Origin: VRUE01 sp033856195
GTDB lineage: Bacteria > Actinomycetota > Thermoleophilia > Solirubrobacterales > 70-9
Assembly (NCBI GenBank): GCA_033856195.1
Contig: JAWVFL010000062.1
Location: 1-63,258 of the forward strand
Length of the DNA: 63,258 bases
Direction: 5' to 3'
The notes under the pieces: generated by a model
The model's database searches: none
Told to the model about the DNA's origin: nothing
The model's input: only the letters and a program-made list of their open reading frames with translations
Program-made: the position numbers and the translations under genes
Shown: positions 50,262 to 59,283 of the stretch, piece after piece
How the letters are laid out: each line of letters begins with the position of its first letter
How positions within the stretch are numbered: position 1 is the stretch's first letter

Positions 50262-51371
50262 ATGGCGCGGGCCCTCGCCCGGATCGACCTTGGCGCCGTC
50301 GAGCGCAACTGCGCGCGGCTGAAGGCAGAGCTGCGCGAGGGTGGCGAACTCTGCGCGGTGGTCAAGGCGGATGGCTATGGCCACGGCGCCGATGCTTGCG
50401 CGAGCGCGGCGCTGGCGGGCGGTGCGACGCGCCTGGCCGTCGCCACCGGCGCCGAGGCGGCGCAGATCGGGCGACGCCTTCCCCAGATCCCCCTGCTGAC
50501 GATGGGGGCCCTGACCCCCGACGAGCTCGACAGCGCCCTGGCGGCGGGCTCTGAAGTCGCTGCCTGGCGAGACGGCTTTCGCGATCTCCTCGCCGCGCGC
50601 GGGCGGGCACAGGGCCGCGCCGTTCGCGTCCACGTCAAGCACGACAGCGGCATGGGGCGCCTGGGCAATCCCGATCCCAGCCAGGTGCTTGCCCTGGCCC
50701 GTGCCTGCGCAGAGGACCCGATGCTCGAGCTGGCCGGGATCTGGACCCACTTCGCCACCGCGGACGAAACCGATTCCAGCTTCTTCGATGACCAAGTCGA
50801 TCGCTTTGCCGCGGTCGTCGAAGCGGTCAAGTCGGAGTATCCGAGCGTCATCGCGCACGCCGCCAACAGCGCCGCGGTATTTCGCGATTCCCGGGCGCAC
50901 TTCGACATGGCGCGCTGCGGTGTCGCCATCTACGGCCTCGATCCCTTTCAGGGCGACCCCGCCGAGCGCGGCCTCTCTCCGGCGCTCTCGCTGCACTCCT
51001 ACGTCGCCGACGTCAAGCGCTTTCCCGCCGGCGCCGGCGCGGGCTACGGCCAGACCTGGAGGGCGCCTGTCGACACCTGGGTCGGAGTGCTGCCGCTCGG
51101 CTACGGCGACGGGGTGCGGCGGGGGCTTTCGAACAACGCCGAGGTGCTGATCCGGGGACGCCGCCATCCCCTTGTCGGCACGGTCTCGATGGACAACCTG
51201 ACGGTCGACCTCGGTCCCGAGACGGACGTGGAGGCGGGGGACGAGGCGGTGCTCATCGGTCCCCAGGGCGAGGACTCGATCCGCGCCGAGGAGATCGCCC
51301 AGCGCCTGGGGACGATCAACTACGAGGTCACCTGCGGGATCTCTGCCAGGGTCCAACGGGAAGCGGTATGA
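50262..51371 (+). CDS. alr: Alanine racemase
   Basis: A 369-residue PLP enzyme supplying D-alanine for peptidoglycan. ATG 50262 gives MARALARIDLGAVERNCARL. The PLP lysine is in CAVVKADGYGHGADACA; the catalytic tyrosine loop is GAGYGQTWRAP. Other family blocks are VHVKHDSGMGRLG, HAANSAAVF, VGVLPLGYGDGVRRG and GTVSMDNLTVDLG. It is 4 nt after the CBS gene and overlaps the next gene by 4 bp. Confidence 0.96.
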   Translation: MARALARIDLGAVERNCARLKAELREGGELCAVVKADGYGHGADACASAALAGGATRLAVATGAEAAQIGRRLPQIPLLTMGALTPDELDSALAAGSEVAAWRDGFRDLLAARGRAQGRAVRVHVKHDSGMGRLGNPDPSQVLALARACAEDPMLELAGIWTHFATADETDSSFFDDQVDRFAAVVEAVKSEYPSVIAHAANSAAVFRDSRAHFDMARCGVAIYGLDPFQGDPAERGLSPALSLHSYVADVKRFPAGAGAGYGQTWRAPVDTWVGVLPLGYGDGVRRGLSNNAEVLIRGRRHPLVGTVSMDNLTVDLGPETDVEAGDEAVLIGPQGEDSIRAEEIAQRLGTINYEVTCGISARVQREAV

Positions 51372-52789
51372 GCGCTGTCGAGGACCGTCTGGGGGCCGCA
51401 CCGTTGGTCGGCTTGGCGCGGCAGGCCATGGGCGAGCCCGACGGGGTCTGGATCGCCGGCGGGGCGGTCCGCGACGCCGCCCTCGGGCGCGAGGTCGTCG
51501 ATCTGGACCTCGCCGTTGCCGGCGACCCGGCGCCGGTTGCCAAGGCGATCGCCCGCGAGGGGGGTGGCCACTCGTTCGAGCTCTCCGCCGAGTTTGCGAC
51601 CTGGCGCGCGGTGGCCGCCGACGGCAGCTGGCAGATAGACGTCACAGCCCTGCGCGGCGAGACGATCGAGGCCGATCTGGCGGAGCGCGATTTCACCATT
51701 GGCGCTGTCGCCGTGCCGCTGAGCGGCGGCGCGCCGCTCGATCCGTACGGGGGCCTGGCCGACCTCGACCGTGGCCAGCTGCGCACGGTCAGCGAGCGCA
51801 GCTTCGCGACCGATCCGCTGCGCCTGCTGCGCGCCGCTCGCTTCGCCGCCGGGCTTGGCCTGGAGATCGACCCGGCAACGGTGTCGCTGGCGCGCGCCGA
51901 AGCTGCTCGCGCCGCGGAGGCCGCTGGAGAGCGCCAGCTGGTCGAGCTGCGACAGCTGGTCGGCGGCCCCGACCCGCTGCGGGGGATGCAGCTGCTCGAC
52001 GAGCTCGGCCTGACCGCCGTGGTGCTGCCGGAGCTGGAGGCGCTTCGCGGGGTCGAGCAGGGACCCAACCACCACCTCGACGTGCACGGCCACACGATGG
52101 CGGTGCTCGAGCGCACGCTCGAGGTCGAGGGGAACCTGGCTCGCTTCGGCGGCGAGCGGGCGGACGAGGTCGCCGCGCTGCTCGCGGAGCCGCTGGCCGA
52201 CGAGATCAGCCGGGGCACGGCCCTGCGCTTCGGCGCACTGCTGCACGACGTCGGCAAGCCGGTGACGCGCTCGGAGCGGGACGGCCACGTCACCTTCATC
52301 GGCCACGACCGCGACGGGGTCGGGATCGTCGGCGCCCTCTGCGGCCGCCTGCGGGCAAGCCGTGGCCTCACGCGCCACCTCCAGGACCTCACCCTGCACC
52401 ACCTGCGCCTTGGCTTCCTCGTCCACGAGGCGCCGCTGCCGCCACGGCGCGTCCACGAGTATCTGCGCGCCACCGACCCCGTCGCTGCCGACGTGACGCT
52501 GCTGACCGTCGCCGACCGACTCTCGGCCCGCGGCTCGGGCCCATTTGCGACGGAGGAAGCGATCGAGGCGCATCTGACGCTCGCCAGGCAGATGCTGGCG
52601 GCCGCGCTCGACTGGCGTAGCGAAGGGCCGCCGAAGCCCCTGCTGCGCGGTGACGAGCTGGCCGGTGAGCTTGGCCTGGCCGCGGGTCCGGAGGTGGGCG
52701 AGCTCCTCGCCGAGCTGGAGGCGGCCCAGTACGCGGGAGAGGTCGTCGACCGTCAGGCCGCGATCGAGCACCTGCGCCGCCAAAGGTGA
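51368..52789 (+). CDS. CCA-adding enzyme/poly(A) polymerase-type nucleotidyltransferase
   Basis: A 473-residue class II tRNA nucleotidyltransferase-type enzyme. The catalytic head has WIAGGAVRDAALGREVVDLD (G-x-VRD and the DxD metal site) and ERDFTIGAVAVPLSGG. The neck has DPLRLLRAARFAAGLGLEI. A C-terminal HD domain (ALLHDVGKPVTRSERDGH, then FIGHDRDGVGIV) may act as a phosphodiesterase or phosphatase. It could add CCA to tRNA or A tails to RNA; the sequence does not settle which. Coupled to alr by ATGA. Confidence 0.9.
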   Translation: MSAVEDRLGAAPLVGLARQAMGEPDGVWIAGGAVRDAALGREVVDLDLAVAGDPAPVAKAIAREGGGHSFELSAEFATWRAVAADGSWQIDVTALRGETIEADLAERDFTIGAVAVPLSGGAPLDPYGGLADLDRGQLRTVSERSFATDPLRLLRAARFAAGLGLEIDPATVSLARAEAARAAEAAGERQLVELRQLVGGPDPLRGMQLLDELGLTAVVLPELEALRGVEQGPNHHLDVHGHTMAVLERTLEVEGNLARFGGERADEVAALLAEPLADEISRGTALRFGALLHDVGKPVTRSERDGHVTFIGHDRDGVGIVGALCGRLRASRGLTRHLQDLTLHHLRLGFLVHEAPLPPRRVHEYLRATDPVAADVTLLTVADRLSARGSGPFATEEAIEAHLTLARQMLAAALDWRSEGPPKPLLRGDELAGELGLAAGPEVGELLAELEAAQYAGEVVDRQAAIEHLRRQR

Positions 52790-52806
52790 ATTGAAGGCGC
52801 GACTGT

Positions 52807-52812
52807 TATGTT
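52807..52812 (+). promoter_or_regulatory. -10 box of infA
   Basis: TATGTT ends 9 nt before the infA ATG in the 32-bp gap after the nucleotidyltransferase gene; no ribosome-binding site is visible. Confidence 0.45.
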
Positions 52813-52821
52813 CCTCGCCGC

Positions 52822-53040
52822 ATGGCGAAAGAGGAGAAGATCGAGATGGAGGGCGAGATCACCGAGGCCCTCCCCAACACGATGTTCCGGGTCAAACTCG
52901 ACAACGGCCACGATGTACTCGGCCACATCTCGGGCAAGATGCGCCGCCACTACATCCGCATCCTCCCCGGCGACCGGGTGAAGATCGAGCTTTCGCCGTA
53001 CGACCTCGACCGGGGTCGCATCACCTACCGCTACAAATAG
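52822..53040 (+). CDS. infA: Translation initiation factor IF-1
   Basis: A 72-residue OB-fold factor, the exact usual length. It reads EEKIEMEGEITEALPNTMFR, then VLGHISGKMRRHYIRILPGD, ending RGRITYRYK. It binds the ribosomal A site during initiation. infA normally lies in the ribosomal protein operon near rpmJ and rpsM; here it stands alone between a nucleotidyltransferase gene and an unrelated one, which is unusual for actinobacteria (relocated or a second copy). Confidence 0.97.
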   Translation: MAKEEKIEMEGEITEALPNTMFRVKLDNGHDVLGHISGKMRRHYIRILPGDRVKIELSPYDLDRGRITYRYK

Positions 53041-53086
53041 GCGCAGCGGTAAGCGACGCGCGCTTCCGTATGCGGGGGGCTTCCGG

Positions 53087-54202
53087 ATGAGCGAGTCGCT
53101 CGGTAACAAGCCGACAGAGGAGCAGCGCCTCCTCCTGCACACGGCACTTGACGAGAGGGATGCTGCGCTCGCCGCTTGGCGGTGCTGGCGCCAGGCCGTC
53201 GATTTCGACGCAGTCGACCACGGCTCGACCCGCTTGCTTCCGCTCGTCTACCGCAACCTCGGGCCCGACTCGTTCGACGCCGAGGTTGCCGGCCGGCTGA
53301 AGGGGCTCTACAGGCGCTCCTGGAGCCACAACCAGTTGATTTTCAAGCGAGCCGCCGGGGTGATCGGCGTGCTCGGGAAAGCCGGGATCGAGACCCTGGT
53401 GACCAAGGGCGCCTCACTGGCGATCCTCTCCTACGGCGATGTCGGCGTGCGGCCGATGGATGACGTCGACGTGCTCGTGCCGATCGCTCATACCGAGGAC
53501 GCGATCGAGGCGCTGAGCGCCGCGGGCTGGTCGCCTGATCACGACGATCCGCTGGCCTGGACCCAAGTGCACCACTCGCTCGCATTTGCCGGCAAGGACA
53601 GCGGCAACGTTGACCTGCACTGGTTCTCGCTCTGGCAGCCGGCAAGCGACACGGCGCTATGGCGCGCCTCGGTGCCGCTCGAGCTCGGCGGCGCGGAGAC
53701 GCGTGCCCCCGGCGCCGCCGACCAGCTCCTACTCACCTGCGTGCACGGGACGCCGTGGAGCCCGCTGCCGCCGTTTCGCTGGATCGCCGACGCCGCGACC
53801 GTGATCCGCTCTGCCGGCGATGAGCTCGACTGGGGCCATCTCGTCGCCGAGGCCGAGCGCCGGCGGCTGACGGTGGCCACGCTTGCGGCGCTGGACTACC
53901 TGCGCGAGGAGTTCGAGCTCGCCGTCCCCGAGTCAACCCTCGCGCAACTGCGGGCGGTTCCCGCCTCACGGCACGAGCGCGCCGCTTTTCGGGCGGCCTG
54001 CAAACCCGATTCGCCGCTGCGCACCCTGCGCATGGCCTGGGATCGTTACCGTCGCCTGCGCGACCTCGACACAGGCGCGCCACGGCCGGATGGCTTCATC
54101 CAGTTCGCGCGGCGCTTCTGGGGACTCGAAAGCGCTTGGCAGCTACCGCTGCACGCCGCGGGGGCGCTCAGTCGCCGGCGCGGGCATGGGCCCCCATTTT
54201 GA
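53087..54202 (+). CDS. Nucleotidyltransferase-fold protein (PF14907-type)
   Basis: A 371-residue protein with the signature of the uncharacterised nucleotidyltransferase group often found by lasso-peptide or glycan loci: LLPLVYRNLG, VTKGASLAILSYGDVGVRPM and the metal-binding DDVDVLVP (DxD). VDLHWFSLWQP provides a further acidic/His segment. It may transfer a nucleotide to a protein or small molecule; the acceptor is unknown. It converges tightly with the next gene (stops 1 base apart). Confidence 0.75.
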   Translation: MSESLGNKPTEEQRLLLHTALDERDAALAAWRCWRQAVDFDAVDHGSTRLLPLVYRNLGPDSFDAEVAGRLKGLYRRSWSHNQLIFKRAAGVIGVLGKAGIETLVTKGASLAILSYGDVGVRPMDDVDVLVPIAHTEDAIEALSAAGWSPDHDDPLAWTQVHHSLAFAGKDSGNVDLHWFSLWQPASDTALWRASVPLELGGAETRAPGAADQLLLTCVHGTPWSPLPPFRWIADAATVIRSAGDELDWGHLVAEAERRRLTVATLAALDYLREEFELAVPESTLAQLRAVPASRHERAAFRAACKPDSPLRTLRMAWDRYRRLRDLDTGAPRPDGFIQFARRFWGLESAWQLPLHAAGALSRRRGHGPPF

Positions 54203-54203
54203 C

Positions 54204-55394
54204 CTAGAGGTGACTGCGCGTCGCACCCGGGTCGGGCTCAGCCAGCTCGGCAACCAAGGCCGACCAGGCGAAGTCCCTGGCGCCGAGACCCGCACCGGTG
54301 CGAGGGTCGTAGTACTCGCGCAGCCCTTCGCGCTCAACCGCACCGATCACCCCGTCGGCCAGGCGCGAAGCCGCCTCCGGGTAGCCGAGCCGGAGCAAGC
54401 CGAGCCAGACCAGCCAAGCGGAGTTGACCCAGGTCGGGCCGCGCCAGTAGCGCCGCAGCGGCCCGCGATGACCGCCGGGTTCGTAGCTCGGCTCGGCCGC
54501 GGAGACTGATGGCGGCGCGACCGGGGTGAGGAACTCGCTCTCGTCGAGCAGGTGCTCCTCGACCAGCCGGTGGCCGATCTCCTCCGGCAGGTCGGGTAGC
54601 GCCAGCGGCGCCAGGGAGGCCCAGGTGACGACACCGGGACGAGCCCCGCCGGGCTCCGCCCGGTCGAGAAAGAGGCCGCGCCGCTCGTCCCAGAGCCGGT
54701 CGACCAGCGCCGGCGTCGCCGAGGGGCGCCCCATTGCCTGCAGCGAGAGCGACCAGAGCGTGTTGACCAGCGTCTCGCAGAGGACCGGCCCGCCGCGCCC
54801 ACGGATTCGGCGGGCATCGAAGCCGAGCCCGCGGTTGCGGTGGACCAGCAGGGGAAATCCAACGCGAGCGTTTGCCCGCCATCCCCAGACCGGTTCGAAC
54901 TTCGGCGAGGCGTCGAGACCCGACTCGTCGGGCTGAACGATCCAGAGCAGGCCGTCGCCCTCGAGGTCGCGGTTGGCCGCCAGCCACTCGATCTGGGCGG
55001 CGATTCGGGGCTCCTCGGCGGGATCGCCGACGGCGATCTTCCAGGCCCAGGCCAGCAGCGGCGGCTGGATCGTCTCGGTCTGGAGCGAGTGGCGCGCGAC
55101 GACGTTGTAGAAGGGCAGGCGGCTGAGCGCGACGGGCCGGTCCCAGAAGATCGTGTGGCCGAGAAAGCCGTCGGGGCGCTGCGCCGCCAGCAGCGTCTCC
55201 AGCTCCGCCCGTGCCCGGGTGGGCTCAAAGCGCCGCCAGACGATCGCCGCGAAGCAGGAGTCCCAGTACCACTGCCAGGGGTAGCGGGTCGGGCTCGGCC
55301 GTGTATAGGCGAAGTGGGTGCCCTGACGCTCTCCCTCCAGCCAGTTCTGGCGCAGGGCGCGCTCGGCGATGCCGGTCGCCGCTGCGGTCACCAT
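54204..55394 (-). CDS. MGH1-like (GH63-type) glycoside hydrolase
   Basis: A 396-residue (alpha/alpha)6-barrel protein. YPWQWYWDSCFAAIVWRRFE is the GH63/mannosylglycerate hydrolase motif around the active-site Asp, ETIQPPLLAWAW follows, then WRGPTWVNSAWLVWLGLLRL and the catalytic Glu region EYYDPRTGAGLGARDFAWSA. No signal peptide is seen, so it is probably cytoplasmic, acting on small glycosides such as glucosyl- or mannosylglycerate (inference from family). It starts at ATG 55394; the gap upstream has a hairpin TTCGCGC/GCGCGAA (55400-55423). Confidence 0.85.
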   Translation of the reverse strand: MVTAAATGIAERALRQNWLEGERQGTHFAYTRPSPTRYPWQWYWDSCFAAIVWRRFEPTRARAELETLLAAQRPDGFLGHTIFWDRPVALSRLPFYNVVARHSLQTETIQPPLLAWAWKIAVGDPAEEPRIAAQIEWLAANRDLEGDGLLWIVQPDESGLDASPKFEPVWGWRANARVGFPLLVHRNRGLGFDARRIRGRGGPVLCETLVNTLWSLSLQAMGRPSATPALVDRLWDERRGLFLDRAEPGGARPGVVTWASLAPLALPDLPEEIGHRLVEEHLLDESEFLTPVAPPSVSAAEPSYEPGGHRGPLRRYWRGPTWVNSAWLVWLGLLRLGYPEAASRLADGVIGAVEREGLREYYDPRTGAGLGARDFAWSALVAELAEPDPGATRSHL

Positions 55395-55399
55395 GAAAG

Positions 55400-55423
55400 T
55401 TCGCGCTTCGCTCGCGGCGCGAA
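55400..55423 (-). terminator. Hairpin at the end of the ABC exporter operon
   Basis: TTCGCGC (55400-55406) and GCGCGAA (55417-55423) form a 7-bp stem with a 10-nt loop, followed on the minus strand by CTTTC. It lies between the last permease gene and the glycosidase start. Confidence 0.5.
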
Positions 55424-55455
55424 GAACCAGATATGGACGCTTGCTCGCTCCGCGT

Positions 55456-56247
55456 TCACTGCGCCGTACGGCGCATTTCGCGCAGCGCCCAGGCGCCGAG
55501 AATGGCGAGCAGGCCGGCCAGCGCCAGGAGCCCGGGCCAAGTTTCTGCCCAGCTGACGCCGCCGATGAAGCCCTGGCGTGCGGCGTCCATGACCTGCGTA
55601 ACCGGGTTGACTTCGGCGACGCTGCGCATCCAGGGCTGCAGCAGGGCGAGCGGTGCGTAGGCGGTGGTGGTGAGGATCAGCCCCATCATCCCCGCCTGCA
55701 TCAGCGGCGCCGCCGACTGGCTCTTGAAGCGCAGCGCCAGGCCCGAGCCCCAGCAGGCGGCGACGGCGGCCATTGCGGCGACCATCACGTAGGTGACCAG
55801 CAGCCCGTCGATGCCGGGCCAGCCGGCGCCGAGCGCCAGCGCGATGATGAACACGGACGTGGCCGGAATCAGCGCCCGGGCGCTGGCGGAGAGCACGGTT
55901 CCCGCCAGCAGCACCCAGCGCGGAGCGGGGGAGACGAGCAGCCGGTCGACCCAGCCGCCCTCGATGTCGCGAGCCAGGTTGACGCCGGCGGCGGCCCCGG
56001 TGAAGCCGGCCCCCTGCAGCATGCTGACCGGCACGATGAAGCTCTCGTAGGTCCCGGTGGTGAAGCCGTTGAGCTGGGTCAGAGCGCCGAAGACGCCGTT
56101 GAGGCCGAGGAAGAAGATCGTCGGCGCCAGCACGCCCGGGATCGCCGCGCCCGGCACCCGCAGCAGCTCGTTCTTGGCTCGGGCCATCAGCGCGGCGATG
56201 GTCGCCAGATTCGCGCGCCACTGCGGTTGGGCGACGACCGCTTCCAT
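55456..56247 (-). CDS. ABC-2 type exporter permease B
   Basis: A 263-residue integral membrane protein with six hydrophobic helices, including AIPGVLAPTIFFLGLNGVFG and ALIPATSVFIIALALGAGW, and the ABC-2 signature region LMQAGMMGLILTTTAYAPLA followed by WMRSVAEVNPVTQVMDAARQ. It closely resembles drug/lipid exporters of the DrrB type. The start overlaps the stop of the preceding permease by one base (TGATG), so the two subunits are made in step. Confidence 0.88.
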   Translation of the reverse strand: MEAVVAQPQWRANLATIAALMARAKNELLRVPGAAIPGVLAPTIFFLGLNGVFGALTQLNGFTTGTYESFIVPVSMLQGAGFTGAAAGVNLARDIEGGWVDRLLVSPAPRWVLLAGTVLSASARALIPATSVFIIALALGAGWPGIDGLLVTYVMVAAMAAVAACWGSGLALRFKSQSAAPLMQAGMMGLILTTTAYAPLALLQPWMRSVAEVNPVTQVMDAARQGFIGGVSWAETWPGLLALAGLLAILGAWALREMRRTAQ

Positions 56248-57032
56248 CAGCCCACCCTCAGCCGGTGACGCAGGGCACGGGCGCTGAGCACCAGGCCGAG
56301 CACGACGATCCCGGCGATCGCCAGCACCGCCTCGGCCAGTTCGGTGGCGTCGACTCCCGAGATGATCGGCCCGCGGATTCCTTCGACGACGAAGCTGAGC
56401 GGGTTGTATTCGGCGATCGCCTTGGCCGGCTGGATCATCAGCTCGTTGGGGAAGAAGGCGGAGGAGAGGAAGAGGACGACGAGGACCAGCGGGAAGAGCC
56501 CCTGGACGACGCTGGCGCTGCCGGTCCGCAGGGCGATCGCGGCGCCGATGCCGCCGACCGCCATCGCCGTGGTGGTGACGAGGGCGATCGCGATCAGGGC
56601 GCCGGCGACGCCGCTCTCGATGTGGGCGCCGAAGATCAATCCGATCGCCAGGAACCAGAGCGAGGCGAAGAGGCCCAGCGCCGCGGTGCCGGCGAGGCGG
56701 CCGAGCACGATCGTGTAGCGCGGGATCGGGGCCGAGAAGAGGCGGTCGGTGAAGCCCATCTCGATGTCGACGGCGAGGGCGATCCCGCCGCTGTTGCCGG
56801 CCAGCATCAGCGACTGCATCATCGCCCCGGCCAGCATGAACTGGAGGAAGCTCTGCACCGGCGGGAAGCCGGGGAGGTTGACGGCGCCGCCCGCGCCGCC
56901 GGTCTGGATCGCCAGCAGCAGGGTGGGGAAGACGACGATCGGCGCCATCAGCTGCGGTCGCCGGAAGGTCTGGCGGATCGAGCGCATGCCCAGCGCTCGC
57001 ACGACCCGTGCGTTGACGGCGAACTCGCTCAC
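56247..57032 (-). CDS. ABC-2 type exporter permease A
   Basis: A 261-residue six-helix permease paralogous to its neighbour. RQTFRRPQLMAPIVVFPTLL starts the first helix; LVLVVLFLSSAFFPNELMIQ and ALIAIALVTTTAMAVGG are ABC-2 core segments, with AIAEYNPLSFVVEGIRGP in the conserved loop. It pairs with the downstream permease to form a heterodimeric channel. The 4-bp ATGA overlap with the ATPase gene upstream keeps the three subunits coupled. Confidence 0.88.
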   Translation of the reverse strand: MSEFAVNARVVRALGMRSIRQTFRRPQLMAPIVVFPTLLLAIQTGGAGGAVNLPGFPPVQSFLQFMLAGAMMQSLMLAGNSGGIALAVDIEMGFTDRLFSAPIPRYTIVLGRLAGTAALGLFASLWFLAIGLIFGAHIESGVAGALIAIALVTTTAMAVGGIGAAIALRTGSASVVQGLFPLVLVVLFLSSAFFPNELMIQPAKAIAEYNPLSFVVEGIRGPIISGVDATELAEAVLAIAGIVVLGLVLSARALRHRLRVG

Positions 57033-58000
57033 GCCTCGACCGGCTCGGGCTCGGCGCCGCCCTGCTCGTCTTTCTCCAGATGGTGGCCGGTCTTGGCGAC
57101 GAAGACGTCGTCGAGGGTGGGCCGGACCAGCTCCAGCGACTCGACCGCGATCCCGGCCTCGTCGAGGGCTCGCACGACCCGCGGGATGTCGGCGGCGCCG
57201 TTCTCGACTTCGACCAGGACCGTGCGGCCGTCCATGGGCGGCAGAAGCTTGCCCAGCCTGGCGCAGACTTCCTCGGCCTCGGCGATCGAGCCCGCGGCGA
57301 GCTGCAGCTGGATGTGCGGGTTGCCGATCTCGGTCTTCAGCGAGTCCGGCGTGCCTTCGGCGACGAGCTTGCCGCTGTCGATGATCGCCACGTTGTCGGC
57401 GAGCTGGTCGGCCTCCTCGAGGTACTGGGTGGTGAGGAAGACCGTCGTGCCCTCGTCGTTGAGGGCTCGCACCTCCTCCCAGATCGTCTTGCGGCTGACC
57501 GGGTCGAGGCCCGTGGTCGGCTCGTCGAGGAAGAGCACCCGGGGCTCGTGGACGAGTGCGGCCGCCAGGTCGAGCCGCCGCTGCATGCCGCCCGAGTAGG
57601 TGCCGACGCGGCGGTCGGCGGCTGCCGCCAGGTCGACCCGCTCGAGCAGGTTGTCGGCGCGTTGCTTGCCCGCGGCGCTGGGCAGGCCCTGCAGCGTCGC
57701 CTGCAGGCGGATCAGCTCCCGTCCCGTCATCAGCGGGTCGAGGGCCGCCTCCTGCAGGGCGACCCCGATCGTCGCCCGCACGGCGCGCGCCTGCTTGACC
57801 ACGTCATGCCCGGCGACGGTCGCACGCCCGCCGGTGGGCAGCAGCAGCGTCGTCAGCATCCGCACCGTCGTCGTCTTGCCGGCCCCGTTCGGCCCCAGGA
57901 AGCCGAAGATTTCGCCCTCCTCGACCGAGAGATCGACGCCCTGCACGGCGAGAACCTCGTCGAAGCTGCGTTCCAACCCCTCTACGACGATTGCCGGCAT
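57029..58000 (-). CDS. ABC exporter ATP-binding subunit (DrrA-like)
   Basis: A 323-residue ATPase. Walker A is GPNGAGKTTTVRML, the signature is YSGGMQRRLDLAAALVHEPR, Walker B is VLFLDEPTTGLDPVSR, and the switch His appears as FLTTQYLEEADQLAD (Gln/Tyr in the usual H-loop place, as in DrrA-type ATPases). The C-terminal ~90 residues form the DUF4162-type domain of daunorubicin-resistance ATPases. TAGGGT lies 9 nt before the ATG. The export substrate is unknown: antibiotic, lipid or glycan. Confidence 0.93.
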   Translation of the reverse strand: MPAIVVEGLERSFDEVLAVQGVDLSVEEGEIFGFLGPNGAGKTTTVRMLTTLLLPTGGRATVAGHDVVKQARAVRATIGVALQEAALDPLMTGRELIRLQATLQGLPSAAGKQRADNLLERVDLAAAADRRVGTYSGGMQRRLDLAAALVHEPRVLFLDEPTTGLDPVSRKTIWEEVRALNDEGTTVFLTTQYLEEADQLADNVAIIDSGKLVAEGTPDSLKTEIGNPHIQLQLAAGSIAEAEEVCARLGKLLPPMDGRTVLVEVENGAADIPRVVRALDEAGIAVESLELVRPTLDDVFVAKTGHHLEKDEQGGAEPEPVEA

Positions 58001-58087
58001 CGGCAGGCAACCCTAGCGAGGCGACCTGGCCGGGATCGTGCAAAGCGCACGCTGTAACGGCATTGCTCCGCCCTGGGCGGCAGAATC

Positions 58088-58897
58088 GTGCCCGCAACCC
58101 TCGCCAGGTGGCGGGGTTTGCAGCGTGAGATCGTGCAAGAAGCTGCGAAAAACCGGATCGGTCGGTCGCGGGCGCCGCTGGCGGCCGCTTTTGCCTGCGC
58201 GCTGGCCGCGCTCGTAGTCGCCGCCTGGCCCGGCGCGGCGGACTCCGCGCCCCTGGGCGTCGTCGTCCTCGGCAAGACCACAACGACACCGCCGCCGTCC
58301 TGCCCCGGCAAGATCGTCAACAACGTCGAGGTGGTCCCCTGTCGCGTCGAGGGCCACGTCAGCGGCTACCAGGTCAAAGCCGGCGGGGTGGACCATCCCT
58401 ACGAAGTGCCGTTCGACGGCAAGATCGTCGCCTGGTCGATCACCCTCGCCAAGCCCTCGCGCACCGATACGAAAACGACCACCAACGAGGTCGGCTTCTT
58501 CGACGAATTCCTCGGCAAGCCCTCAGAGGCGCGGATCGGCGTCCTGCGCCCGGTCGACGAATCGAAACCGCCGAAATTCACCCTGGTGCGCCAGAGCCCG
58601 CTCGAGGTGCTCAACCCCTACTTCGGCAGCACCCCGATCTTCGCCCTCGACCACCCGCTCTCGGTCCTGCGCGGCCAGATCGTCGCCCTCACCGTGCCCA
58701 CCTGGGCGCCGATGTTCGCCTTCAACGTCTCCGAAGAAGACACCTGGCGCGGCAGCCGCCTCGAGGATCACTGCGCCTCCAAGGAAGACATTCAGGGTGG
58801 CCACCCCCAGCAGGGTGTGGGCAAAGTAAAGACCTACGGCTGCTTCTACTCCAACGCGCGGTTGCTCTACACGGCGACGTTGGTGAAGAAACCCTAG
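58088..58897 (+). CDS. Secreted hypothetical protein
   Basis: A 269-residue protein from GTG 58088. A basic N-terminus is followed by a hydrophobic signal (ALAALVVAAWPGAADSA, residues ~33-55). The mature part has four or more cysteines (CPGKIVNN, PCRVEGHVSG, EDHCASKED, TYGCFYSNAR) and repeats of beta-strand character (AWSITLAKPSRTDTKTTTNE). No family is recognised; it is divergent from the ABC exporter. It might be a surface protein. A large palindromic repeat follows the stop. Confidence 0.7.
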   Translation: MPATLARWRGLQREIVQEAAKNRIGRSRAPLAAAFACALAALVVAAWPGAADSAPLGVVVLGKTTTTPPPSCPGKIVNNVEVVPCRVEGHVSGYQVKAGGVDHPYEVPFDGKIVAWSITLAKPSRTDTKTTTNEVGFFDEFLGKPSEARIGVLRPVDESKPPKFTLVRQSPLEVLNPYFGSTPIFALDHPLSVLRGQIVALTVPTWAPMFAFNVSEEDTWRGSRLEDHCASKEDIQGGHPQQGVGKVKTYGCFYSNARLLYTATLVKKP

Positions 58898-58924
58898 ATC
58901 CAGAAGCTGCAGCTAGGCCGGATC

Positions 58925-59277
58925 GCCGGGCACTCCTCCTCACTCGCCTACCTGGCTGGGTCGTCAGCTGCCGTCCGAGGACCTCTCTGGGCCAGCGGCG
59001 CAAAACGTTCGGAGGAGCACCCGACACTCCGGCCAGCCCAACGGCTCGCATAGCGGAAGCTTCAAAAGCGCGGCGAAGCACGGAAGCTTCTGAAGCGAAG
59101 GACGTTGGCGATGAACCCAAGCCCCGCGCTGGGGTGGTTTGCGTTTCAAGCTTCTACGGGACGGGCGTCGGAAGGCCCTCCGAACGTTTTGCGCCGCTGG
59201 CCCGGCAAGATCCTCGGACGGCCGCAAACGACCCAGCCAGTCAGGCGAGTGAGGAGGGCCTACCGACGCCCGTCCCG
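58925..59277. repeat. 353-bp composite palindrome with two inverted cores (element D)
   Basis: A ~78-bp core occurs inverted on both sides: on the left it runs TCCTCACTCGCC...CGTTCGGAG (to ~59014), on the right CTCCGAACGTTTTGCG...GCGAGTGAGGA (~59178-59255); the halves are ~85% identical by eye. Each core has its own complementary flanks: GCCGGGCACTCC (58925-58936) with GGAGCACCCGAC (59014-59025), differing only by wobble-compatible transitions, and GGGACGGGCGTCGG (59158-59171) with CCGACGCCCGTCCC (59263-59276). The middle (59026-59157) holds repeated GAAGCTTC. Spurious open frames such as PPNVLRRWP appear on both strands because of the duplication. Confidence 0.85.
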
Positions 59278-59283
59278 CCGGGG

